Positions 7,128 through 15,768 of a DNA stretch of 64,000 nt are shown piece after piece. Source of the stretch: Donghicola sp041224595 (GTDB taxonomy: Bacteria > Pseudomonadota > Alphaproteobacteria > Rhodobacterales > Rhodobacteraceae); NCBI RefSeq assembly GCF_041224595.1, contig NZ_JBGFGN010000157.1, positions 248,001-312,000 of the forward strand, in the 5' to 3' direction. The notes under the pieces are model-generated. The model saw nothing but the letters and a program-made list of their open reading frames with translations, was not told where the DNA came from and did no database searches. The translations under genes and the position numbers were made by a program. Each line of letters begins with the position of its first letter. The stretch's first letter is position 1.

Positions 7128-8213
7128 ATGTTTGAACAACTGGGACTGGGGGACATCACCCCGCGCGAAGCAAGCGTCTGGCTGGCACTGGCACTGGGCC
7201 TGATCTTTGGTCTGCTGGCAGAGCCGACCCGTTTCTGTTTCCGCCGCGCCGTCGCCGGCCCCAGTGCAGGGCGCCGCTCGGCAGGTGGTCTGTGGCTCTG
7301 GGCTCTGGGTTTTGCGATCCTTGGCACCCAAGGCGCCGTCATGGCAGGCCTGATTGATTTCGGCGGCCACCGCTATACCACCACCGCCCTGCCTGTTCTG
7401 GCGATCGTTATCGGCGGTCTGGCCTTTGGCATCGGCATGGTCCTGACCCGCGGCTGCATCACCCGCCTGACGATCCTGAGCGCGACCGGCAACCTGCGTG
7501 CATTGGTCGTCATGCTGGCGTTCGCCGTTGTGGCCCATGCCACGATGAAAGGCCTCTTGGCCCCTCTGCGCACCGCTCTGTCAGCGCAGACCGTGGACTT
7601 CGGCATCGGTTCGCTGGCGGCATTGCCTGGCGGTTCGTTGCTTTGGACATTGGTCGTGGCTGTGCCCGCGCTGGTCTACGGCCTGACTGCTCGGATCAAC
7701 CCCCTAACCCTGATCGCTGGCGCCGTAATTGGCCTGTTGGTCCCCGCCGCATGGGTTGGCACCGGTTACGTCCTGCTGGATGAATTCGACCCCATCGCGC
7801 TGGAAAGCCTCGCCTTCACCGCGCCCATGGCGGACAGCCTGTTCTACGTAATTGCCAGCACCGCGGTCGAGCCAACCTTTGGCGCGGGCCTCGTGGGCGG
7901 TGTTCTGGTGGGTGCACTGGTTGCCAGCCTGATCGGTCGCCGCTTCGCATGGCAGGGCTTTGACAGCCCGTCGCAGATGGGCCGCTATCTGGCTGGTGGC
8001 GCACTGATGGGCATTGGCGGTGTTCTGGCCGGTGGCTGCACCATTGGCGCAGGTCTGGCGGGTGTTCCCACACTCGGTGTGTCGGCTATCCTTGCCATCC
8101 TGTCCATCGCAGCAGGCGGCGCGATTGCCGCCCGCTTTGTGGATCGGACTAGTGCACTTGGTTCCGGATACGCCGGATCATCAGATACACAATCACTACA
8201 ACCGGCAGAGTGA
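7128..8213 (+). CDS. YeeE/YedE family transporter (putative sulfur-compound permease)
   Basis: A 361-residue polytopic inner-membrane protein with about nine to ten hydrophobic segments. It carries the duplicated Sulf_transp (DUF395) signatures: EPTRFCFRRAV (about 26), GMVLTRGCITRLT (about 103) and VLAGGCTIGAGLAGVPTLG (about 303). Members such as TsuA import thiosulfate through conserved cysteines in these motifs, so uptake of a reduced sulfur compound is the likely role. GAGGGTGCGCG precedes the ATG. The last 65 nt overlap the 3' end of the convergent DUF3422 gene. Confidence 0.88.
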   Translation: MFEQLGLGDITPREASVWLALALGLIFGLLAEPTRFCFRRAVAGPSAGRRSAGGLWLWALGFAILGTQGAVMAGLIDFGGHRYTTTALPVLAIVIGGLAFGIGMVLTRGCITRLTILSATGNLRALVVMLAFAVVAHATMKGLLAPLRTALSAQTVDFGIGSLAALPGGSLLWTLVVAVPALVYGLTARINPLTLIAGAVIGLLVPAAWVGTGYVLLDEFDPIALESLAFTAPMADSLFYVIASTAVEPTFGAGLVGGVLVGALVASLIGRRFAWQGFDSPSQMGRYLAGGALMGIGGVLAGGCTIGAGLAGVPTLGVSAILAILSIAAGGAIAARFVDRTSALGSGYAGSSDTQSLQPAE

Positions 8214-9432
8214 CCAAAGCCGTCAGCTCGGTCTTTTCCAGATGCACCAGCTTGCCCACAGGGGCGAGCAGATAGGTCGCCAAACTGACCGCATAATAAC
8301 TGATCGCCACGACCGACAGGCCCTCGACAGTCTCTTGCAGACGCAGTTGCAGGTCGGCGCGGCGATCCATGCTTTCGAGCAGTGCTTGGTTCTGGGCCGA
8401 CCGGTCCACGTCCACACGGGTCTGCAGCAGTTGCGCGGCGCGGATCGCGCGATCCGACATGGTGGCCAAGCGCCGCTCGGTGGATTTCACCGTCCGCATC
8501 GCAGGGTCGTACCGCCGCATCATGAACTCGGCAAAGGTCTGACGCCCCCACACCCGCGCCTCGCGCAGCACCTCGATCCGCTGGTTTACAATCGCCTCAT
8601 AGGCCCCTGTTGCCCCAAACCGGAACGCGGCCTGCGTTTGCAGGCTCTCTAGTTCGGCAGAGATCGTCAGTAGCGAATGCAGGGTCTCTTCGGGTTTGTC
8701 GTGGGTTGCGCTGCTCATATCCGACATGAGGCGCGTCAGACGGCTATCCACCTCTCCCAGCTGATCGGACATCGCCCGCACCCGCGCCAGCCCCAGCATC
8801 GACATGCTCTTGTAGGTCTCGATCTCGCACAGGCGCTGCAAGATCCGCCCGATCCGGCGCTCGCCCGTATGCTCGGCAGGAAAGATCACGAACCGCATAT
8901 GCCCCGCAGGATCGATTCGGAAATCGCCCGCAATGGTGGCCGCGTCATCCAGCACCGTCGAGATCGCCATACTTTCCGCAACAAACCAGTCATCGCATTT
9001 GCGCTGCATCTCTTCGGGGGTGCCCTGCGGCTCGATTCGCACCATGGCAGAGGTCACACGCACGCCGGGCACATCGTTCAGCCATCCCTCGGGAAAGACG
9101 TCGAAATCAGCCGGGTCGAATGCACGCTCCCCCAGCCCTTCGAGAAAGACCGTGAACGTCATAAATTCGGTATGCTGTTCCCATTTCAGGATGTGCTTGC
9201 CGATCTGCCCCGACCAATGGGTCGCGCCCGGTTGCGGATGGGGGGCGCCATACCGGTCCAGCAGCGCCAGCAGATGTTCCCGATCCTGCGACTTGTCGCG
9301 ACTGGCTGCATCTTTTTGCTTCTTGATCGCCAGAAAGAGCGCGCGACACGGCGCCGTCAGCATTGGAAACGGTCGGGCGTGCAATTCGTTCGCCAAGGCG
9401 TAACGCAGCGGGTGATCGGAAATGGCAGTCAT
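8149..9432 (-). CDS. DUF3422 family membrane protein
   Basis: A 427-residue protein. The N-terminal LRYALANELHARPFP and the central VESMAISTVLDDAATIAGDF region are typical of DUF3422. A long helical segment (about 220-370) leads to two C-terminal membrane helices (VVAISYYAVSLATYLLAP and ALVTLPVVVIVYLMI). That arrangement superficially recalls CorA-like channels, but no GxN motif is present. The ATG at 9432 has AAAGG 8 nt upstream; the 9459 start is not needed. Function is unknown. Its last 21 codons lie antisense to the YeeE/YedE gene. Confidence 0.9.
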   Translation of the reverse strand: MTAISDHPLRYALANELHARPFPMLTAPCRALFLAIKKQKDAASRDKSQDREHLLALLDRYGAPHPQPGATHWSGQIGKHILKWEQHTEFMTFTVFLEGLGERAFDPADFDVFPEGWLNDVPGVRVTSAMVRIEPQGTPEEMQRKCDDWFVAESMAISTVLDDAATIAGDFRIDPAGHMRFVIFPAEHTGERRIGRILQRLCEIETYKSMSMLGLARVRAMSDQLGEVDSRLTRLMSDMSSATHDKPEETLHSLLTISAELESLQTQAAFRFGATGAYEAIVNQRIEVLREARVWGRQTFAEFMMRRYDPAMRTVKSTERRLATMSDRAIRAAQLLQTRVDVDRSAQNQALLESMDRRADLQLRLQETVEGLSVVAISYYAVSLATYLLAPVGKLVHLEKTELTALVTLPVVVIVYLMIRRIRNQVH

Positions 9433-9568
9433 CAGCGAACCTTTTATCTTTCTTTGCAAGCTACCGATTTCCGGCCGCCTTTCAAGAAAATAGTTCGCAT
9501 TTTCAGTGGGTTATGTGTGCGCGACTGTATACCGAGTTTTCAAATCACAGCCGCTCACCGCTAAGTCG

Positions 9569-9823
9569 TTATTTATGCGCGAAAAACGGGTCACGACCAT
9601 CCGGATGCGACCGATTGTTGCGGACGCGCACTTCGGCCAGAACCGCATTCGGGGCGATACGGGCCAAAGCCTGAATGCTAGGTGCGCGGGGCATCACCAA
9701 CTCGCGGGTTTCTCCGCCGTTTTCTGATAGGACAATCACATATTCCTGCTGCACATCAATCTTGGCACGGGGCGCGTTGCGGCGTGCTTTCAAGCGGTTC
9801 AGAAGTTCATAAGAGACGGTCAT
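9569..9823 (-). CDS. Small hypothetical protein (84 aa)
   Basis: An 84-residue, basic, soluble protein without recognisable domains: MTVSYELLNRLKARRNAPRA, then a hydrophobic strand QEYVIVLSE and MPRAPSIQALARIAP. AGGA lies 8 nt before the ATG, and no competing gene occupies the region. It stands alone between the DUF3422 gene and the pntB terminator. Real coding is likely from the ribosome binding site and protein-like composition, but no function can be given. Confidence 0.55.
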   Translation of the reverse strand: MTVSYELLNRLKARRNAPRAKIDVQQEYVIVLSENGGETRELVMPRAPSIQALARIAPNAVLAEVRVRNNRSHPDGRDPFFAHK

Positions 9824-10092
9824 TGCGCGTTCCTAGATAGATCCTCAGTTTGCCCTTACGGGGCGGAACTCGCAACATTGTGGTCCAACGGCGGACCGAT
9901 CATCAAAGATGGCTTCAGGTACTTTTGGGCGCTCATCCCTTCGTCCTTTGTTAACGACCATCCTTCGATAGATTTGAGCTTACGGTAAAAAGTTGCCTCT
10001 ACAATTCTGTAAATTCGCAAGCCCTTCTTTACGATTCATGCAAACTTAAATCCTCATTCCGCGGGCATCTTTGGAATGAATAGAACGGGATA
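9824..10092. other. Non-coding, relatively AT-rich gap
   Basis: Together with the terminator that follows, this is a stretch of more than 300 nt without a gene. I see no convincing ORF, tRNA or paired -35/-10 with proper spacing. The promoter of the 84-residue gene probably lies in it. Confidence 0.5.
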
Positions 10093-10124
10093 GAAAAGGC
10101 CGCCCCTGTTTCCAAGGGCGGCCT
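10093..10124 (-). terminator. Rho-independent terminator of pntAB
   Basis: On the minus strand AGGCCGCCC (10124-10116) pairs with GGGCGGCCT (10106-10098) across a nine-base loop and runs into TTTT. It lies 27 nt after the pntB stop. Confidence 0.9.
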
Positions 10125-10150
10125 CATTCAATCGAACCGGATGGTCCGGA

Positions 10151-11584
10151 TTACTTCAGCATCGGCAGCAGGCTGTCGATCGACGCTTTCGCATCGCCGT
10201 AGAACATACGGGTGTTCTCTTTGTAGAAGAGCGGGTTTTCGATGCCCGAGTAGCCAGTACCCTGACCACGCTTGGACACGAACACCTGCTTGGCCTTCCA
10301 GCATTCCAGAACCGGCATACCGGCGATGGGGCTGTTGGGATCTTCTTGTGCGGCAGGGTTCACGATGTCGTTCGAGCCGATCACGATGACAACATCGGTC
10401 TCGGGGAAGTCGTCGTTGATCTCTTCCATCTCCAGAACGATGTCGTAGGGCACTTTGGCCTCTGCGAGCAGAACGTTCATGTGACCGGGCAGACGACCTG
10501 CAACGGGGTGGATCGCGAAACGCACCTCTTTGCCAGCTGCGCGTAGCTTGCGGGTCATTTCCGAAACCGACTGCTGCGCCTGAGCCACCGCCATGCCGTA
10601 GCCGGGGATGATGATGACGCTGTCTGCTTCGTTCAGAGCGGTGGCAACACCGTCTGCGTCGATTGCAATCTGCTCGCCCTCAACTTCCATCGCGGGGCCA
10701 GCAGCGCCGCCAAAGCCACCAAGGATAACGCTGACGAACGAACGGTTCATCGCCTTACACATGATGTAGGACAGGATCGCACCAGACGAACCCACCAGCG
10801 CACCAACAACGATCAAGAGGTCGTTGCCAAGGCTGAAGCCGATCGCAGCCGCGGCCCAACCCGAGTACGAGTTCAGCATCGAGACCACGACGGGCATGTC
10901 CGCGCCGCCGATACCCATGATCAGGTGGTAGCCGATGAACAGCGCCAGCAGGGTCATGACGAACAGCGGGAAGAACCCACCGGTGCCAAAGTACCAGAAC
11001 AGGCAGAGCACCGAGATGATCGCCGCGCCTGCGTTCAGGATGTGACCGCCGGGTAGCTTCTTCGCAGCAGAGGTGACTTTGCCCGCCAGCTTGCCATAGG
11101 CAATAACCGAACCAGTAAAGGTCACAGCACCGATGAAGATACCAAGGAACAGCTCAACGCGCAGGATGTTCAGCTCGACGCCGTCTTTCTTGGCGATCAG
11201 CTTGGCAAAGCCCTTCAGAGCATCCTTGGTTTCCTGATCCATGCCCGCAACGCGCGACATTTCAATGTGCGCGATAAAGCCGACGAACACAGCCGCCAGA
11301 CCGACCAGCGAGTGCATTGCCGCCACCAGCTGGGGCATCTCGGTCATCTGGACGCGCTTGGCGACCACAAAACCGATGGCACCACCGCCCGCGATCAGCA
11401 GCAGCGACAGCAGCCACAGACCCGAACCGGGACCAATCAGAGTTGCGAACACGGCCAGCGCCATGCCCACGATACCGTACCATACGGCGCGCTTTGCGCT
11501 TTCCTGACCGGACAGACCACCCAGCGACAGGATGAAGAGGACAGCGGCGACGACGTATGCCGCCGTAGTGAAACCGAATTCCAT
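10151..11584 (-). CDS. pntB: NAD(P) transhydrogenase subunit beta
   Basis: The 477-residue beta subunit of the proton-translocating transhydrogenase, which uses proton influx to reduce NADP+ with NADH. Eight to nine membrane helices (domain II) fill roughly residues 1-260. The NADP(H)-binding domain III follows, with IIIPGYGMAVAQAQ near residue 320, GRLPGHMNVLLAEA near 355, VVIVIGSNDIVNPAAQ near 395 and SKRGQGTGYSGIENPLF near 440. Length matches the family (about 460-480). It starts 13 nt after pntA, so the two form one operon. Confidence 0.97.
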   Translation of the reverse strand: MEFGFTTAAYVVAAVLFILSLGGLSGQESAKRAVWYGIVGMALAVFATLIGPGSGLWLLSLLLIAGGGAIGFVVAKRVQMTEMPQLVAAMHSLVGLAAVFVGFIAHIEMSRVAGMDQETKDALKGFAKLIAKKDGVELNILRVELFLGIFIGAVTFTGSVIAYGKLAGKVTSAAKKLPGGHILNAGAAIISVLCLFWYFGTGGFFPLFVMTLLALFIGYHLIMGIGGADMPVVVSMLNSYSGWAAAAIGFSLGNDLLIVVGALVGSSGAILSYIMCKAMNRSFVSVILGGFGGAAGPAMEVEGEQIAIDADGVATALNEADSVIIIPGYGMAVAQAQQSVSEMTRKLRAAGKEVRFAIHPVAGRLPGHMNVLLAEAKVPYDIVLEMEEINDDFPETDVVIVIGSNDIVNPAAQEDPNSPIAGMPVLECWKAKQVFVSKRGQGTGYSGIENPLFYKENTRMFYGDAKASIDSLLPMLK

Positions 11585-11597
11585 AATCGTCTACTCC

Positions 11598-13172
11598 TTA
11601 CGATTTCTGGAACATGGCGAGCATACGCCGTGTCACGAGGAAGCCGCCAAAGATGTTGATGCCAGCCATAAAGACCGACAGCGCGGCAAGGAGGATCACC
11701 AGGAACGAGCCCGAGCCGATTTGCATCAGCGCGCCCAGAATGATGATCGACGAGATCGCGTTGGTCACAGCCATCAACGGAGTGTGCAGCGAGTGGCTGA
11801 CGTTCCAGATGACTTGGAAGCCGATAAAGACCGACAGAACGAACACGATGAAGTGCTGCATGAAGCTTGCAGGCGCCACCAGACCAACAGCCAGCAAGAG
11901 CAGGCCACCAACGGCCAGCAGCGTCACTTGGGTCTTGGTCTCTTTCTTAAAGGCCGCGACTTCGGCTGCACGCTTTTCTTCGGGCGTCAGTTCCGGCGCT
12001 TTTTCCTTGGGCTTCTGGGCCGCGATGGCCTTCACCTTGGGCGGCGGCGGCGGGAAGGTGATCTCGCCCTCGTGAGTCACGGTCGCACCGCGGATCACGT
12101 CGTCTTCCATGTTGTGGTTCGGCTGACCGTCCTTTTCAGGGGTCAAGTCGGTCATCATGTGACGGATGTTGGTCGAGTACAGGGTCGATGCCTGTGTCGC
12201 CATACGGCTGGGGAAGTCTGTGTAGCCGATGATGACAACGCCGTTGTCGGAAACAACGCGCTGATCCTTTTCGGTCAGCTCGCAGTTGCCGCCCTTTTCG
12301 GCTGCAAGGTCAACAACGACCGAGCCGGGCTTCATCATCTCGACCATGTCCTTGGTCCACAGGACAGGTGCATCACGGCCCGGAATCAGAGCGGTGGTGA
12401 TGACGATGTCCATCTCGGGCGCAAGTTCACGGAACTTCTTCAGCTGGGCTTCACGGAACTCGGGGCTCGAAGGAGCCGCGTAGCCGCCGGTGGCCGCGCC
12501 GTCCTGGCTTTCCTCTTCGAAGTCCAGATAGACGAACTCGGCGCCCATGGATTCGATCTGCTCGGCCACTTCGGGGCGCACGTCGAACGCGTAGGTCATC
12601 GCACCCAGCGAGGTCGAGGTCCCGATCGCGGCCAGACCGGCCACACCAGCGCCAACGATCAGCACTTTGGCGGGGGGCACTTTACCCGCCGCAGTCACCT
12701 GACCGGTGAAGAAGCGACCAAAGTTGTTACCCGCTTCGATCACCGCACGGTAACCGGCGATGTTTGCCATCGACGACAGGGCGTCCATCTTCTGCGCGCG
12801 GCTGATGCGGGGCACCATGTCCATCGCGATGACGCTTGCGCCTTTGGATTTGCACAGCTCCAGCATCTCTGCGTTCTGGGCAGGCCAGAAGAAGCTGATC
12901 AGCGTTTTGTCAGCGCTCAGGCGTTTGGCTTCGGTTTCGTTGGGTTCACGAACCTTGGCAATGATGTCCGCGGCTTTGAACAGCTGCGCCGCGGTGGGCA
13001 GAATTTCGACACCCGCCGCTTCGTACGCTGCATCGGAGAAGCCAGCGGCCTCACCAGCGCCGGTTTCGATGGCACACTCGTACCCCAGCTTTTGCAGCTG
13101 AAGTGCCGAGTCCGGAGTCATCGCAACGCGACGCTCCCCCTCGAACACTTCTTTTGGTGTTCCGATTTTCAC
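11598..13172 (-). CDS. pntA: NAD(P) transhydrogenase subunit alpha
   Basis: A 524-residue subunit carrying the NAD(H)-binding domain I and the first membrane helices of the proton channel. It opens MKIGTPKEVFEGERRVAMTP. The nucleotide loop VLIVGAGVAGLAAIGT lies near residue 170, and the mobile-loop region GYTDFPSRMATQAS near 310. About four C-terminal helices (for example MQHFIVFVLSVFIGFQVIW) make this the fused, E. coli-like alpha form rather than the split PntAA/PntAB form. The start is GTG at 13172 with AGGGGGA 8 nt upstream. First gene of pntAB. Confidence 0.97.
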   Translation of the reverse strand: MKIGTPKEVFEGERRVAMTPDSALQLQKLGYECAIETGAGEAAGFSDAAYEAAGVEILPTAAQLFKAADIIAKVREPNETEAKRLSADKTLISFFWPAQNAEMLELCKSKGASVIAMDMVPRISRAQKMDALSSMANIAGYRAVIEAGNNFGRFFTGQVTAAGKVPPAKVLIVGAGVAGLAAIGTSTSLGAMTYAFDVRPEVAEQIESMGAEFVYLDFEEESQDGAATGGYAAPSSPEFREAQLKKFRELAPEMDIVITTALIPGRDAPVLWTKDMVEMMKPGSVVVDLAAEKGGNCELTEKDQRVVSDNGVVIIGYTDFPSRMATQASTLYSTNIRHMMTDLTPEKDGQPNHNMEDDVIRGATVTHEGEITFPPPPPKVKAIAAQKPKEKAPELTPEEKRAAEVAAFKKETKTQVTLLAVGGLLLLAVGLVAPASFMQHFIVFVLSVFIGFQVIWNVSHSLHTPLMAVTNAISSIIILGALMQIGSGSFLVILLAALSVFMAGINIFGGFLVTRRMLAMFQKS

Positions 13173-13300
13173 AGGTATAGTCCCCCTTCACTTAACGTAA
13201 ACCACCTCTGGAAGAGGTTATTACGGATAGATTTCGTGTAACTTGCGCAAGATTATTTCACAAGCACGCAATTTTCATGATCATTATGATTGAACTGTAG

Positions 13301-13762
13301 TCAGATCCATCTGCGGGTTTTATGACAATATCGCGCGAATTCCGCCCTGAATTTTCGCCGTAAGCGGTCTTCCTCGGGAATAACAAAGCGACGTTCAATC
13401 ACCCAGACAAAGACTGGCAAGAGGGTTAGCGCTAGCACCGCGTCAAACCGCAGAATAAACCCTGCCAAAATCAACATATCCCCCATGTAGATGGGATTCC
13501 GAGAGCGGCTAAAGATGCCGGAGGTGACCAGATGATCCGCCTCTTGGTGGGGAATCACTGTCGTCCGTTTGCTGCGCATCTCATAGATCGCCAGCGCCAG
13601 CAGGATCAGCCCCCCGCCGATCAAAACGCCGGCCATCAGCTGCGCCCATAGCCCGCCAAAGGTCAACCACATCGGCTCGACAACACCGATGGCATAGGCC
13701 GCGACGATGGCCGCCAACAGCCACACAGGTGGCATATCGATCCATTGAACCGGACTGCGCAA
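13301..13762 (-). CDS. Isoprenylcysteine carboxyl methyltransferase-family membrane protein
   Basis: A protein of about 153 residues with four hydrophobic segments and the ICMT/PEMT-like C-terminal motif HLVTSGIFSRSRNPIYMGD, followed by RRFVIPEEDRLRRKFRAEFARYC. In this superfamily the RNPxY and E-E-x-L-x-x-x-F residues bind S-adenosylmethionine at the membrane face, so a lipid or small-molecule methyltransferase is plausible. The substrate is unknown. The chosen start is TTG (13762) with GGGAGG 5 nt upstream; the longer frame to 13855 begins with an unrelated Cys/His-rich stretch. Confidence 0.8.
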   Translation of the reverse strand: MRSPVQWIDMPPVWLLAAIVAAYAIGVVEPMWLTFGGLWAQLMAGVLIGGGLILLALAIYEMRSKRTTVIPHQEADHLVTSGIFSRSRNPIYMGDMLILAGFILRFDAVLALTLLPVFVWVIERRFVIPEEDRLRRKFRAEFARYCHKTRRWI

Positions 13763-13995
13763 ACTGACCTCCCTCTCTTTGCAACGCTCGCGCAGTCTTG
13801 CCGCATGGCAGCATGGGTGCAAGTCAGACCATCGGATCGTGGCACAAGGTCGCAATTCCGTGGCTGTAATGCATCTTTTTTCGCAGATTGTTGCGGTCAG
13901 CGCCTATTCTCAGCGGGGCACGTGCCGCCGCGTCCCCTCTTGCGGGTCCCTTGTCCTAGGGTCACGATCCAGCCCCATACGCCAAAGGAGCTTTC

Positions 13996-15189
13996 ATGAC
14001 CGATTTCACCGCCACCCGCGCGCTCTTTGATCTGCCCGAAGGGCTTGTTTATCTGGACGGAAACTCTCTTGGCCCCCTGCCCCGCGCCACCGCAGACCGT
14101 GTCGCCCGCACGGTGACCGATGAGTGGGGCCAGATGCTGATCGGCGGCTGGAACAAGGCCGGATGGATGGCGCAACCGGCAGCCCTTGGCGACCGGATCG
14201 GACGTCTGATCGGCGCCCCCGCAGGCCACGTCGTGGTTGGCGACACGTTGTCGATCAAAGTCTTCCAAGCCCTCGCCGCCGCCCTGCAAATGCGCCCAGA
14301 TCGGAAAGTCGTGCTTTCCGACAGCGGAAACTTCCCTTCGGACCTTTATATGGCCGAAGGACTGCTTGGCGCACTGGGCCCCGATTACGAATTGCGAGTC
14401 GTCGCCCCCGAAGACATCGCTAAAAACATCACCGAGGATGTCGCCGTCCTGATGTTGACCGAAGTCGATTATCGCACCGGCCGTATGCACGACATGGCCG
14501 CCCTGACCGCCCAAGCCCACACAGTTGGCGCCCTGACAGTCTGGGATCTGGCCCATTCTGCCGGAGCGGTCCCCGTAGATCTGATCGGCGCTCATGCGGA
14601 TTTCGCCGTGGGCTGCACCTATAAATACCTGAACGCCGGCCCCGGCGCACCTGCCTTTATCTACGTCGCGCCCCAGCACGCGGACATGGCCCGCCCGATC
14701 CTGTCGGGTTGGCTCGGCCACGCTACCCCTTTTGCGTTTGAACAGGCCTACCGTGCGGGCGAAGGCATTGCCCGTATGCGTTGCGGCACCCCGCCGGTGA
14801 TCCAGCTGGCCGCCTTGGACGCTGCGCTCGACATCTGGGATACGGTCGACATGAGTGCCCTGCGCGCCGCCTCGATAGACCTCTCCGAAGCCTTCATCGC
14901 AGGGGTCGAAGCCGCCTGTCCGGACCTAACCCTCGCCTCCCCGCGCGATCCCGCCCAGCGCGGCAGCCAAGTGTCCTTCCGCTTTGGCGAAGGGTATGCC
15001 GCCATGCAGGCCTTGATCGCCCGCGGCGTGGTCGGCGACTTTCGCGCGCCGGACATCATGCGCTTTGGCTTCACTCCGCTTTATATCGGGATGGACGACG
15101 TCACCCGTGCGGTCGAAATTATCGCAGATGTCATGCAAAACCGCCTCTGGGACCGCCCCGAATACAAGGCGCGCGCGGCGGTGACTTGA
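13996..15189 (+). CDS. kynU: Kynureninase
   Basis: A 397-residue PLP enzyme that cleaves L-kynurenine to anthranilate and alanine in tryptophan degradation. The N-terminal VYLDGNSLGPLPRAT is characteristic. PLP contacts include DSGNFPSDLYMAEG (about 109) and VWDLAHSAGAVPVDL (about 182). The Schiff-base lysine is K210 in VGCTYKYLNAGPG. The C-terminal FGFTPLYIGMDDV also matches the family. AAGGAG precedes the ATG. No tryptophan dioxygenase or formamidase gene lies in the window, so the rest of the pathway must be elsewhere. Confidence 0.95.
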   Translation: MTDFTATRALFDLPEGLVYLDGNSLGPLPRATADRVARTVTDEWGQMLIGGWNKAGWMAQPAALGDRIGRLIGAPAGHVVVGDTLSIKVFQALAAALQMRPDRKVVLSDSGNFPSDLYMAEGLLGALGPDYELRVVAPEDIAKNITEDVAVLMLTEVDYRTGRMHDMAALTAQAHTVGALTVWDLAHSAGAVPVDLIGAHADFAVGCTYKYLNAGPGAPAFIYVAPQHADMARPILSGWLGHATPFAFEQAYRAGEGIARMRCGTPPVIQLAALDAALDIWDTVDMSALRAASIDLSEAFIAGVEAACPDLTLASPRDPAQRGSQVSFRFGEGYAAMQALIARGVVGDFRAPDIMRFGFTPLYIGMDDVTRAVEIIADVMQNRLWDRPEYKARAAVT

Positions 15190-15213
15190 AAAAACGGGGC
15201 CCTCGACGGCCCC
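15190..15213 (-). terminator. Rho-independent terminator of the six-cysteine protein gene
   Basis: On the minus strand GGGGCC-GTCGAG-GGCCCC is followed by G and six T. The hairpin also closes the convergent kynU gene on the plus strand, where no T run follows. Confidence 0.85.
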
Positions 15214-15227
15214 GCCAAGCGCCAAAA

Positions 15228-15599
15228 TCAGTTGAGAGGCGCAAACATATTGCAGGCCTCTTCGCCGCTTTCTCCAACAGGCGTGCAGGACACGAACATA
15301 TTGCTCGGAATGTCGATCTCCTCGCCGTACTGAGAAACCGATGTCACCTCTTCTCCCGCATCATTGAACGTGACCGTGATGGCGTATCCCGAAATAAACT
15401 CGCTAAACGCACTGGTCGCATTCCCGCATGTCACTGTTACAGCGTCGTAGAAGCATTCCTCGCCGCCATTCATCTCGCCTGTGCAAATTTCAACGACAGG
15501 CAAGCTGCCGCCGCCGGTCTCTTCGTAGCTAAAGCATGCAGCTTGAACTGCGGTTGCACCAAACACCAAGGCTGTTGCGGTAAAGAAAGGCTTGAACAT
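15228..15599 (-). CDS. Secreted six-cysteine hypothetical protein
   Basis: A 123-residue precursor with a clear Sec signal peptide (MFKPFFTATALVFGATAVQA, cleavage expected after AVQA). The mature part of about 103 residues is acidic and carries six cysteines (ACF, ICT, ECF, TCG, SCT, ACN), an even number that suits three disulfides in the periplasm or outside the cell. No known domain is recognised. It has its own terminator and stands alone between kynU and the amidotransferase gene. Confidence 0.75.
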   Translation of the reverse strand: MFKPFFTATALVFGATAVQAACFSYEETGGGSLPVVEICTGEMNGGEECFYDAVTVTCGNATSAFSEFISGYAITVTFNDAGEEVTSVSQYGEEIDIPSNMFVSCTPVGESGEEACNMFAPLN

Positions 15600-15768
15600 A
15601 TCAGATCCTTAAAAATATCCATCGAAGCGCCGAAAAGGCACCACTAACGGATAGGTGTATGCGGCATCACCTTCGATTCTTGCAACTCAGAGAGGCAAAA
15701 CCTGATCCAAAAATACCTGTTTGGCACTTAGTGATCGCGAAATCGACGATCTACCGAGCGTTTCACAG

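Noticed and set aside
6855..7538. N-terminal extension of the M20 amidohydrolase frame
   Set aside because: The extra 228 residues are Gln/Asp/Ala-rich with no family similarity and cross the divergent transporter gene. The ATG at 6854 gives the family length.
11532..13241. 569-codon open frame on the plus strand
   Set aside because: It is antisense to the whole of pntA, which has clear domain motifs. Long antisense frames are expected in GC-rich DNA, and the translation shows no recognisable domain.
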